Position numbers and translations under genes: made by a program
The notes under the pieces: model-generated
Database searches by the model: none
What the model saw: only the letters and a program-made list of their open reading frames with translations
Told to the model about the DNA's origin: nothing
DNA from: an uncultured Erythrobacter sp.
Lineage (GTDB): Bacteria > Pseudomonadota > Alphaproteobacteria > Sphingomonadales > Sphingomonadaceae
Direction of reading: 5' to 3'
Assembly: GCA_947503275.1 (NCBI GenBank)
Contig: CANNCZ010000001.1
Coordinates: forward strand, 682,001 to 746,000
DNA: 64,000 bases
Part shown: piece by piece, positions 1 through 8,111 of the stretch
Position numbering within the stretch: the stretch's first letter is position 1
Layout of the letters: each line of letters starts with the position of its first letter

Positions 1-1
1 T

Positions 2-715
2 TCCATGCTCAAACCCGAAATGGAGCCGGGCAAGCAATATCCTGTGTTCTATTACCACTATTCCGGCCCCGGTCCGCAGCTGGTGGATAAGGGATGGGAA
101 GGGGCGCTTGCCCAGGCGGTCGTTGACCGCGGTTATATCTGGTTTGAACTCGACAATCGCGGCACTGCCAATCGCGGAGTGGACTTCGAGCAACCGCTCT
201 ATCGCGCGATGGGCGGGGTTGAGGTTGATGATCAGCGCAGTGGCGCAGAATTCCTCAAGACGCTCGATTTCGTCGATGCGGACAAGATCGCGATCTATGG
301 CTGGTCCTATGGCGGATACATGACGCTGAAGCAGCTGGAGGCCGATCCGGGCCTTTATGCAGCCGGTATCGCCGGTGCACCGGTCACGCGGTGGGAGCTG
401 TATGACACCCACTATACCGAGCGCTTCATGGGCGACCCGCGCGAAGTTCCTGAGGCTTACGAAGCTGCGAGCGCTATCCCAGAGGCGACCAAGATTGCGG
501 ATCCGCTGTTGCTGATCCACGGCATGGCGGATGACAATGTGGTGTTTGAGAACTCGTCAGAGCTGATTTCGGTGCTGCAAGCGAACAATGTGCCGTTCGA
601 GATGATGCTTTATCCCGGATACACGCACCGCGTGTCAGGCGAGCAGATCAGTCCGCATCTATGGAACACGATGTTCCGCTTCCTCGAAAGCCATGGGGTT
701 ACGCCTCCCAAGTAA
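2..715 (+). CDS. S9 family peptidase (DPP-IV/prolyl oligopeptidase type), C-terminal part
   Basis: The reading frame is open at the left edge, so only the catalytic C-terminal domain of a longer protein is present; the missing part would hold the propeller domain. The alpha/beta-hydrolase triad is visible: the nucleophile Ser in GWSYGGY, Asp in HGMADDNV, and His in YPGYTHRV near the end. The family cleaves dipeptides or small oligopeptides after Pro or Ala, usually in the periplasm. An internal ATG at position 5 lies too late to be the real start. The stop overlaps the convergent hydrolase gene by 17 bases. The family call is firm; substrate specificity is unknown. Confidence 0.9.
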   Translation, partial: SMLKPEMEPGKQYPVFYYHYSGPGPQLVDKGWEGALAQAVVDRGYIWFELDNRGTANRGVDFEQPLYRAMGGVEVDDQRSGAEFLKTLDFVDADKIAIYGWSYGGYMTLKQLEADPGLYAAGIAGAPVTRWELYDTHYTERFMGDPREVPEAYEAASAIPEATKIADPLLLIHGMADDNVVFENSSELISVLQANNVPFEMMLYPGYTHRVSGEQISPHLWNTMFRFLESHGVTPPK

Positions 716-1571
716 GCCACTCCAGCGCTTTAGCGGCCACCTCTTCAGGCGCTTCGACCTGAGGGTAATGGCCTACGGTCTCAATCAGGTGATGTCGCGC
801 ATTCGGCACCACCTCGCGCCATTTGTCATAGGCGTGCTTTCCGGAAACCGGGTCGAGCGCGCCATTGATAAGGCCGATCTTGTCCTCTGCGCCCACCAGA
901 GCGGCTTCCCAGCGCTGCTTGTGAGTCACGCGGTCGGCGATATAGTGCAGCAGCTTGTGCGTGATCCGGTTTCCGCGATTGTGGCTGATGAATTCCCAGA
1001 ACTGATCTAGCTCTGCCTCGCTCGGCTGAGTGTTAGGGCCAAACACCTCAGAGAAGCTTTTCCCAAATCCCTTGCGGCTAAACAGCAGGCCAAGCAGAAA
1101 GCCGATTGGTGATACGCCCAATTTCTGCATCGGGCGGGGGCGGTGTTGTTCGGGGAAGATGCCGCCATTGAGGAAGACCATCTTGCCAAGGCCTTGGGCG
1201 CCTGAGCCTTCTTGCTGACGTGCGAGCAATTCTTGCCCCACGGACACGCCGTAATCATGCACCAGTGCATCAAAATCGTTGATACCCAAATGCGCAAGAA
1301 GTGCCTGCTGAAGATCGGTCTGAAGATGTATCGAATATCCGCCGCGCGGTTTGTCAGAGAGGCCAAAGCCCAGCATATCGCAAGCAATCAGGTAGTGCTT
1401 TGCGCCCATTGTCTCCCAAACAGGAACCCAATCCCAAGCACAGGTTGGGAAGCCGTGGACTAGCAGCAATGGCCGCGCATTGGCATCCCCACCAGTCCAA
1501 TAGGCAATCTGGTGCCCGTTAAAGGCAAAATGCTTGGCGCTGTCTCGCCATTCTTGTGTATCTGCGCTCAC
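699..1571 (-). CDS. alpha/beta hydrolase, haloalkane dehalogenase/epoxide hydrolase-like
   Basis: This is a predicted cytoplasmic alpha/beta hydrolase of 290 aa. The oxyanion motif HGFPTCAWDW is followed by an HDYGVSVG nucleophile elbow that carries Asp, not Ser. An Asp nucleophile is the pattern of epoxide hydrolases and haloalkane dehalogenases. The catalytic His lies in ETVGHYPQ near the C-terminus. A longer frame runs to 1751, but its extra 60 residues are Arg/His-rich and overlap asd. I chose the GTG at 1571, which has AAGGGGAAAG just upstream. It diverges from asd with about 70 bases between starts. The substrate is unknown. Confidence 0.8.
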   Translation of the reverse strand: MSADTQEWRDSAKHFAFNGHQIAYWTGGDANARPLLLVHGFPTCAWDWVPVWETMGAKHYLIACDMLGFGLSDKPRGGYSIHLQTDLQQALLAHLGINDFDALVHDYGVSVGQELLARQQEGSGAQGLGKMVFLNGGIFPEQHRPRPMQKLGVSPIGFLLGLLFSRKGFGKSFSEVFGPNTQPSEAELDQFWEFISHNRGNRITHKLLHYIADRVTHKQRWEAALVGAEDKIGLINGALDPVSGKHAYDKWREVVPNARHHLIETVGHYPQVEAPEEVAAKALEWLTWEA

Positions 1572-1642
1572 GTCTTTCCCCTTGCAATGGCACGCTAGTG
1601 CGGTCAGCGAGGCACGCAAGCATTTGAACTGGAGTATGTGAA

Positions 1643-2668
1643 TTGGGCTATCGGGTGGCTGTTGTCGGTGCGACCGGCAATGTCGGACGCGAAGTGATGC
1701 AGGTTTTGGCCGAGCGTGAGTTTCCTTGTGACGAGGTGGCTGCGGTCGCATCCTCGCGCTCTCACGGGTCAGAGGTTGAATTTGGCGACACAGGTAAAAT
1801 GCTCAAATGCAAGAACATTGAGCATTTTGACTGGGCCGGATGGGACATTGCTTTGTTCGCCGCAGGAAGCGGGCCGGCCAAGGAGTACGCTCCCAAAGCC
1901 GCCGCCGCCGGGTGTGTGGTAATCGACAATTCCTCGCTCTATCGGATGGAGCCAGATGTGCCGTTGATCGTGCCCGAAGTGAACCCGGATGCGATCGACG
2001 GCTACAAAAAGCGCAACATTATCGCCAACCCGAACTGCTCGACCGCGCAATTGGTGGTGGCCTTGAAGCCATTGCACGATGCCGCGACGATCAAGCGGGT
2101 GGTTGTCTCAACCTATCAGTCCGTTTCGGGCTCAGGCAAAGCTGGCATGGACGAATTGTTCGAACAAAGCCGTGCGATCTTTGTCGGTGATCCGGTAGAG
2201 CCGACTAAGTTCACCAAGCAAATCGCCTTCAACGTCATTCCGCATATCGATGTCTTCCTCGACGATGGATCGACCAAAGAAGAGTGGAAGATGATGGTCG
2301 AGACCAAGAAAATCCTCGATCCCAAGATAAAGCTCAACGCAACCTGTGTCCGCGTGCCCGTTTTTGTGGGCCATGCAGAGGCCGTGAATATCGAGTTTGA
2401 GAACGAGCTTTCCGCTGAGGCTGCACAAGAAATCCTGCGCGAGGCACCCGGAATCATGCTGGTCGATAAGCGTGAGGATGAAGGTTACGTCACCCCGGTC
2501 GAAGCCGCCGGTGACAGCGCAACCTATATCAGCCGCGTGCGCGAGGATCCCACTGTCGAGAATGGACTAACACTGTGGTGCGTTTCCGATAATCTGCGCA
2601 AAGGCGCTGCGTTGAACGCGGTGCAAATCGCAGAATTGCTGGGGCGGCGGCATTTGAAGAAAGGTTGA
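1643..2668 (+). CDS. asd: aspartate-semialdehyde dehydrogenase
   Basis: Reduces aspartyl-4-phosphate to aspartate semialdehyde with NADPH, a step shared by lysine/diaminopimelate, threonine and methionine synthesis. The 341-aa length is normal. The N-terminal Rossmann motif GATGNVGRE and the catalytic Cys in NPNCSTAQ are intact, as are the downstream SVSGSGKAG and HxEAVNIEFE-type segments. The start is a TTG at 1643, preceded eight bases upstream by GGAG. The nearby ATG at 1636 runs straight into a stop and is not usable. A lipoprotein gene follows after four bases, so co-transcription is likely. Confidence 0.95.
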   Translation: MGYRVAVVGATGNVGREVMQVLAEREFPCDEVAAVASSRSHGSEVEFGDTGKMLKCKNIEHFDWAGWDIALFAAGSGPAKEYAPKAAAAGCVVIDNSSLYRMEPDVPLIVPEVNPDAIDGYKKRNIIANPNCSTAQLVVALKPLHDAATIKRVVVSTYQSVSGSGKAGMDELFEQSRAIFVGDPVEPTKFTKQIAFNVIPHIDVFLDDGSTKEEWKMMVETKKILDPKIKLNATCVRVPVFVGHAEAVNIEFENELSAEAAQEILREAPGIMLVDKREDEGYVTPVEAAGDSATYISRVREDPTVENGLTLWCVSDNLRKGAALNAVQIAELLGRRHLKKG

Positions 2669-2672
2669 TATC

Positions 2673-3224
2673 ATGCGAGCTTGGTTGATTGGAATGGCGG
2701 CGCTCTCCTTGGGAACTTTGACTGCGTGCGATAGCGATGTGCCATCGCCAGCGGATCGGATGAATGGCGAGGAAGTTGTCATCACCGAGGTTGATCCGAA
2801 CCTTGTGTCCTTGCGCAAAGATGGGCTGACTGCGGGTTCGGAGAGTTTCTTTTTTGCCGCTGGGCAAACAGAGGTGAACACCGCTTTGACTAAAACGCTC
2901 GGGAACGCGAGCCAGCAGGCCACGAATGAGGAATGCGGCGCAGGACCGATGCAAACCGCGAGTTACCCCGGCGGGCTGACCGTGAATTTCCAGAACGGCA
3001 ATCTGGTCGGATGGTTCATCGAAGAGGGCTCCGACGCCATTCGAATATCTGGCGATGTGTCTCTCGGTATGGCGCGTGAGGATGTTGAGGCGGTGCAGGG
3101 CTATTCCCCGATCACCGACAGCACTTTGGGTGAGGAGTTCATCATCTCCGGCAATGTCGCAGGGTTTATGGGCGAAGAGGGCGTGAGCACCTTGTATGCC
3201 GGTGTCCAATGCTTCTTTCGCTGA
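2673..3224 (+). CDS. predicted lipoprotein of unknown function
   Basis: A 183-aa protein with a short hydrophobic signal segment ending in the lipobox LTAC, so it is probably acylated and attached to a membrane. The mature part is acidic and has no motif I recognise. Three Cys residues remain after the lipidated one, including one in the C-terminal CFFR. The gene lies four bases after asd and fifteen bases before the next gene, in what looks like an operon of small unrelated enzymes. Its function is not known. Confidence 0.75.
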   Translation: MRAWLIGMAALSLGTLTACDSDVPSPADRMNGEEVVITEVDPNLVSLRKDGLTAGSESFFFAAGQTEVNTALTKTLGNASQQATNEECGAGPMQTASYPGGLTVNFQNGNLVGWFIEEGSDAIRISGDVSLGMAREDVEAVQGYSPITDSTLGEEFIISGNVAGFMGEEGVSTLYAGVQCFFR

Positions 3225-3238
3225 TTTGAGGTTGCTGC

Positions 3239-3895
3239 ATGACGCTTAAAGCTGATCTGTTTTTCTCCTACCGTTCGCCTTATTCGTACCTTGCGATTGG
3301 GCGATACCGGGCGATGATGGCGGAGTTTGATCTGGACATCGCATTGCGTCCGGTCTGGCCGATTGCGATCCGCGATCCTGACCTGCTGTTCACCGGAAAC
3401 CCCGCTGCGCCGCGCTACATCCTGATGGATTCGATGCGGGTCGCTGAAATGCACAACATCCCATACCGTTGGCCACGCCCTGATCCGGTGGTGCAAAACC
3501 TCATGACGCGAGAGATTGCTGCAGATCAGCCGATCATTCGTCGGCTTGTGCGATTGGGACAGACGGCTTCGCGGCGAGGCAAGGGGTTGGAATTCGCCTA
3601 TCAGGTTTCGCACATCATCTTTTCAGGCGAAGTCGATGGCTGGAACGAAGGCGACCACCTCGCTCAAGCCGCTGCATGCGCGGGACTTGATTTGGCAGAG
3701 CTTGATGCCGAAGCGATAAGCGATGCCGAAGCGCTCGATGCTGAGGTCGCCGCCAATCAAAGCGCCTTGGAAGCAGCGGGCCATTGGGGTGTGCCGACTT
3801 TAGTGTTTGATGGTGAGCCGTTTTTTGGACAGGACCGGATTGCGCTGTCGCAATGGCGCATGGAGCAAAAGGGGCTGACGAAACGTGGCGGGTGA
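3239..3895 (+). CDS. DsbA-family (2-hydroxychromene-2-carboxylate isomerase-like) protein
   Basis: A 218-aa thioredoxin-fold protein of the DsbA/HCCA-isomerase/kappa-GST group. The N-terminal strand and SYRSPYSYLA segment match this family, in which Ser replaces the redox Cys pair and contributes to glutathione binding. The C-terminal GVPTLVFDGEPFFGQDRI segment is the typical cis-Pro and final helix signature. Members isomerise aromatic breakdown products or act as GSH-dependent oxidoreductases. No aromatic degradation genes lie nearby, so the substrate is open. The 3' end overlaps the next gene by 11 bases. Confidence 0.8.
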   Translation: MTLKADLFFSYRSPYSYLAIGRYRAMMAEFDLDIALRPVWPIAIRDPDLLFTGNPAAPRYILMDSMRVAEMHNIPYRWPRPDPVVQNLMTREIAADQPIIRRLVRLGQTASRRGKGLEFAYQVSHIIFSGEVDGWNEGDHLAQAAACAGLDLAELDAEAISDAEALDAEVAANQSALEAAGHWGVPTLVFDGEPFFGQDRIALSQWRMEQKGLTKRGG

Positions 3896-4643
3896 ACGCT
3901 TCGCCAGTTTTGATGGTACGCAGCTAGCCGTGCATCGCACGGGTTCGGGCAAGCCAGTTATCCTGCTTCATGGACTGTTTTCCTCCGCTTTTATGAATTG
4001 GATCAAATGGGGGCATGACGCTCTGCTCGCTGATGCGGGTTTTGAGGCGATCATGCTCGATTTCCGGGTCCATGGTGACAGCGAGGCCCCGCATGACCCG
4101 GCCGCATATCCCGGCGGAGCGTTGGTGCGCGATGCGGCCGCGTTGGTCGATCATATCGGCCTTGCACCGGGGGAATATGACCTTGTGGGCTTTTCTCTCG
4201 GCGCGCGCACGGTGATCGACGCTTGCGCCAACGGAGTGCTCGCCCCGCGCAAATTGATTGCATGCGGGATGGGTGTTTCGGGACTTGCCGATTGGGAGCG
4301 GCGGGCGGCGCATTTCAAGCGCGTCATTGACGAATTTGACACGATCAAGCCCGGCGACCCTGCCTATGTCGCCCGCACATTCCTGAAATCGCAAGGGGTG
4401 GACCGAGTTGCTGCGCGGCTGTTGTTGGATGGGATGGACCCGTTCGACCTCGCGAGCCTTGCCAACATCACTATGCCGACCAACGTCATCTGCGGCGTGG
4501 ATGATGGCGACAATGGCTCTGGACAGGAATTGGCAGCGGCTATCCCCAATGCGACTTTCACCGAAGTCCCCGGCAACCACCTGAACAGCGTGACGAAGCC
4601 TGAATTGGGCGAGGCGATCTTGCGGTTTCTGGTGGCTGAATGA
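3885..4643 (+). CDS. alpha/beta hydrolase
   Basis: A 252-aa hydrolase with HGLFSS as the oxyanion-hole motif, a GFSLGA nucleophile elbow with Ser, an Asp in the CGVDDGDNGSG region, and the final His in PGNHLNSV. The Ser-Asp-His triad suggests an esterase or lipase-like enzyme. Translation starts at a GTG inside the end of the preceding gene, which indicates coupling. Its own stop overlaps the following membrane-protein gene by ATGA. The substrate cannot be read from the sequence. Confidence 0.82.
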   Translation: MAGERFASFDGTQLAVHRTGSGKPVILLHGLFSSAFMNWIKWGHDALLADAGFEAIMLDFRVHGDSEAPHDPAAYPGGALVRDAAALVDHIGLAPGEYDLVGFSLGARTVIDACANGVLAPRKLIACGMGVSGLADWERRAAHFKRVIDEFDTIKPGDPAYVARTFLKSQGVDRVAARLLLDGMDPFDLASLANITMPTNVICGVDDGDNGSGQELAAAIPNATFTEVPGNHLNSVTKPELGEAILRFLVAE

Positions 4644-5161
4644 TCGTCTCCAAGCGCACTGCCATTGCCTGGTGGATTGGCGGATTGATCGCATTCGGCA
4701 TCACGCTCTATTTCCACATACCTCTTATCACTGATGGCGTGCCGGGTGGGATCGGCGAACACCAAAGCGCGCCTGATGCAGCGACGGTGGACGCGATCCA
4801 GCAATCATGGCGGTCCGATGGCTTGGTCAATGAGCCTGTGATCGCGATGGTCACTGACCTGATCTTTATCGGCATCTATGGCGTCGGATGCGTTCTGGCG
4901 GGACTGTATTACCGCGCGCGCCCATCCTCCATTCTGCGCCTATTGGGTTGGGCAGCGCTCGCATCGGGAGTGGTGTTCCTCATCACCGATTATGGTGAGA
5001 CGATTGCGCAGTTCATCCAGCTTATGCGCTTTGCAGGCGATGATGATTTGGCCGGACTCGCATCGACTTTGCGCCCAATCAAGATGGCCAGCTGGATTGT
5101 CGGGTTCCTGACCGTGTTGATCGCGCTGATCGTGGATCGCATTTCGTCGAGAGCCGCTTGA
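4640..5161 (+). CDS. four-helix membrane protein of unknown function
   Basis: A 173-aa protein with about four hydrophobic segments: residues near 7-25, 69-90, 98-118 and 148-166. The loop after the first helix is acidic and would be exposed. It begins at the ATG of an ATGA overlap with the hydrolase gene. I recognise no conserved motif. A position at the end of the asd-led gene run suggests shared transcription but gives no clear functional hint. Confidence 0.7.
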   Translation: MIVSKRTAIAWWIGGLIAFGITLYFHIPLITDGVPGGIGEHQSAPDAATVDAIQQSWRSDGLVNEPVIAMVTDLIFIGIYGVGCVLAGLYYRARPSSILRLLGWAALASGVVFLITDYGETIAQFIQLMRFAGDDDLAGLASTLRPIKMASWIVGFLTVLIALIVDRISSRAA

Positions 5162-5223
5162 TTACAACCGCACGTCGGTCCAAAATCCCCTCATAATTCG
5201 CAAAACCAAGAGGACTGATCCGC

Positions 5224-7098
5224 ATGAAATTTGCCAATCTCACATTGAAGGCATCGGCAGCAGCGCTCGCCGTATCGCTGGCCGCAACATCTGTCCCGGC
5301 GTTTGCTGACGCGCATATCGAAGCCGACATTGCAGAAGAAAACACGACCCAATTCCCGCTGACACCCGAAGGTGCGGCCGAATTTGTCGCCATGGTCGAA
5401 GCGGAGTTTGCTGATTTCTCCAAAACCTACGCCCATATTTCATGGTTGCAGGCGACCAATATCAATCACGATTCCAACACGCTCGCATCACAATATGGCG
5501 CTGAACTGACCACGATGAGCGTCGGTTTCGCCACCGAAGCGGCGAAATACGCGGCGGTTGAAGGGTTGGACCCCGGCGTCGAGCGCAAGCTTGGGATGCT
5601 GCGTTATGGCATTGGTCTGCCAGCCCCTGCGCGTGATGGTGCTGCAGAAGAACTGTCCGAGATCGCGACCTCGCTGGGATCGCAATATGGACAGGGTCGC
5701 GGCACTCTGAATGGCGAAGAAATCAACGGCTCTGATATCGAGGCGGAGATGGGCAATCTGGAGCGGACCCCCGAGGAACTCTCCGAAATGTGGGCCAGTT
5801 GGCACGACAATGTTGGTGCGCCAATGCGCGATGAATATGGCCAATATGTTGCGCTCGCCAATGAAGGCGCGAGCGAGCTCGGCTTCGATAATCTGGGAAC
5901 GATGTGGCGGTCGGGTTACGACATGTCGCCCGAACAATTCGCCGAGGAAACGGAGCGGATGTGGCAAGAGGTGAAGCCGCTTTACGTGGCGCTTCACACC
6001 TATGTCCGGCGCAAATTGAATGAGCATCACGGCGATGATGTGCAGCCCGCGACCGGCCCGATTCGCGCTGATTTGCTCGGCAATATGTGGGCGCAGGAAT
6101 GGGGCAATATCTACCCGCTTGTCGCACCCGAAGGCGCCGGCGATATCGGCTATGACCTGACCGATCTGATCCAAGAGCGCGACCTTGATGCCGTCGAAAT
6201 GACCCGCGTGGGTGAACAGTTCTTCAGCTCGCTGGGCTTTGAACCGCTACCCGAGACATTTTGGGAGCGCTCGCAATTCGTGAAGCCTGCAGACCGCGAA
6301 GTTGTGTGCCATGCAAGCGCGTGGAACGTCGACAATGTTGATGATTTGCGGATCAAGATGTGCATCAGGCCGAACGCCGATGACTTTATCACTATCCATC
6401 ATGAGCTTGGCCACAACTACTATCAGCGCGCCTATAACAGCGAAGATTTCCTCTATCTGACCGGCGCGAATGACGGGTTTCACGAGGCGATTGGCGATAT
6501 GATCGCGCTGTCGATTACGCCGGAATATCTGGTCCAGATCGAAATGCTCGAAGCCGATCAAGTGCCAAGCGCGGACAAGGATATCGGCCTGTTGTTGCGT
6601 CAGGCGATGGATAAGGTTGCGTTCCTTCCATTCGGCCTGTTGGTCGACCGCTATCGTTGGAGCCTGTTTGACGGCTCCGTCGCGCCGGAGGATTACAACA
6701 CCGCCTGGACCGATCTGCGCACCGAATATCAGGGCATTGTTCCTCCGGTCGAACGGCCTGCTGATGCGTTTGATCCCGGAGCCAAATATCACGTGCCGGG
6801 CAATGTCAGCTATACGCGCTATTTCCTCGCGCGCCTGCTCCAATTCCAATTCTACAAGGCCGCCTGTGATCAAGCCGGTTGGGAGGGGCCGCTGCACCGC
6901 TGTTCGTTCTATGGAAACGAAGAAGTCGGCGAGAAGCTGAACGATATGCTGGCGCTGGGTGCGTCGGTTCCATGGCCTGATGCGCTGGAGGCTTTCACTG
7001 GCGAGCGACAAATGAACGGCACCGCGATGGTGGAATACTTCTCACCACTGATGGCGTGGTTGGAAGAGCAGAATGAAGGCCAGGAAGCGGGCTGGTGA
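5224..7098 (+). CDS. M2 family metallopeptidase (ACE-like peptidyl-dipeptidase)
   Basis: A 624-aa exported zinc peptidase of the angiotensin-converting-enzyme family, which removes C-terminal dipeptides. A signal peptide ends near AFADAH. The zinc site is complete: HELGH with His393, Glu394 and His397, and the third ligand Glu421 in FHEAIGD. Downstream YHVPGNVSYTRYFLA is the conserved substrate-pocket segment with Tyr and Arg. Length and domain are full for a single-domain bacterial ACE homologue. The stop overlaps the start of a propeller lipoprotein gene, so the two are probably co-translated and both act outside the inner membrane. Confidence 0.95.
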   Translation: MKFANLTLKASAAALAVSLAATSVPAFADAHIEADIAEENTTQFPLTPEGAAEFVAMVEAEFADFSKTYAHISWLQATNINHDSNTLASQYGAELTTMSVGFATEAAKYAAVEGLDPGVERKLGMLRYGIGLPAPARDGAAEELSEIATSLGSQYGQGRGTLNGEEINGSDIEAEMGNLERTPEELSEMWASWHDNVGAPMRDEYGQYVALANEGASELGFDNLGTMWRSGYDMSPEQFAEETERMWQEVKPLYVALHTYVRRKLNEHHGDDVQPATGPIRADLLGNMWAQEWGNIYPLVAPEGAGDIGYDLTDLIQERDLDAVEMTRVGEQFFSSLGFEPLPETFWERSQFVKPADREVVCHASAWNVDNVDDLRIKMCIRPNADDFITIHHELGHNYYQRAYNSEDFLYLTGANDGFHEAIGDMIALSITPEYLVQIEMLEADQVPSADKDIGLLLRQAMDKVAFLPFGLLVDRYRWSLFDGSVAPEDYNTAWTDLRTEYQGIVPPVERPADAFDPGAKYHVPGNVSYTRYFLARLLQFQFYKAACDQAGWEGPLHRCSFYGNEEVGEKLNDMLALGASVPWPDALEAFTGERQMNGTAMVEYFSPLMAWLEEQNEGQEAGW

Positions 7099-8111
7099 TC
7101 ACTCGCTTTGGCTTGATTGGTCTTGCCGCAATTTCGCTCGGGGCTTGTGCACCGGGCGAGGAGGCGATGAGCGCGGGAAGTGCCGCATCCGCTGAACGTC
7201 CAGCACTGTTTGTCGCGAACAAGCGTGGCGACACGCTTTCGAAGATCGACCTCGAAAGTGGCGAAACCCAGTGGCAGGTGGAAGCCTGTCGGACCCCTCA
7301 CGAACTGGCAACATCGCCTGATGGAAAGTCGGTTGCCGTCGCCTGTTATGGCGGAACACACATCTCGATTTTCGGTACTGATCGGTTGCTGCGTCAGGCG
7401 CGCGTGGCATTGGGAGCAAATGCGCGACCCCACGGCATAGTCTGGCATCCTAGCGGCACCCTCTACGTGACCGCTGAGGGTCGGCAGTCAATTTTTGCGG
7501 TGCGTAATCCGCTGGGCTCAATCCCTGATATGGACGAGTTTGCGACCGGCAAGGAAGGCAGCCACATGATTGCCGTCGCGCCTGATGAAAGCGCGGCATG
7601 GACCACCGATCTCAGCTCAAAGACTGTTACTCGGATTGACCTTACTGGCGATGCCGCGCCCCTGTCGGTCACCGTCGGCGAAGAACCTGAGGGCATTGCG
7701 CTCTCGCCCGATGGCAAAACATTGTGGGTCTCTGCGCGTGGTTCAAATCAAGCATTCGCTCTTGATCCTGACACCATGGAAGTTCGCGAAACCGTTGAGA
7801 CTGGCCGCTTTCCATTGCGGCTTGCGATCCGCCCTCAGGGGGACGTGGCGGTTACATCGGACCTGATGGATGGCGGGTTGACGGTGATTGATTTGGATAG
7901 CGCGGAAGTTACCCGCTCGATTGCTGTATCCTCTCCCGAGGAGGCGCAGGACCGGTTTCAGGTGACGATCCTTTGGTCGGACGATGGTTCAAAGATCTAT
8001 GTCGCGGAAACCGCCAGCAATACTGTGGCTGAGGTCGACTATGAAAGCGGCGAAGTGGTCCGCCGATTGCCAACAGGTGAGGGGGGGGATGGATTGGCGA
8101 TCCTCCCTTAA
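7095..8111 (+). CDS. YncE-like beta-propeller lipoprotein
   Basis: A 338-aa protein starting at a GTG inside a GTGA overlap with the M2 peptidase gene. The signal segment ends in the lipobox LGAC, so it is probably a lipoprotein. The mature part has repeated blade motifs of the YVTN/cytochrome-d1-like type, such as PHELATSPDGK, EGIALSPDGKTLWVS and LAIRPQGDVAVTSD. Seven-bladed propellers of this kind usually bind ligands or proteins and are not catalytic. Coupling to the peptidase suggests a shared envelope role, but this is inference. Its end overlaps the convergent chemoreceptor gene by four bases. Confidence 0.82.
   Translation: MITRFGLIGLAAISLGACAPGEEAMSAGSAASAERPALFVANKRGDTLSKIDLESGETQWQVEACRTPHELATSPDGKSVAVACYGGTHISIFGTDRLLRQARVALGANARPHGIVWHPSGTLYVTAEGRQSIFAVRNPLGSIPDMDEFATGKEGSHMIAVAPDESAAWTTDLSSKTVTRIDLTGDAAPLSVTVGEEPEGIALSPDGKTLWVSARGSNQAFALDPDTMEVRETVETGRFPLRLAIRPQGDVAVTSDLMDGGLTVIDLDSAEVTRSIAVSSPEEAQDRFQVTILWSDDGSKIYVAETASNTVAEVDYESGEVVRRLPTGEGGDGLAILP

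Noticed and set aside
693..1522. Several plus-strand ORFs opposite the first hydrolase gene
   Set aside because: They are antisense shadows with no motifs or ribosome sites and lie fully within a recognised gene.
1572..1751. N-terminal 60-residue extension of the minus-strand hydrolase
   Set aside because: The residues are Arg/His/Gln-rich with no fold signature and overlap asd; the GTG at 1571 has a good ribosome site.
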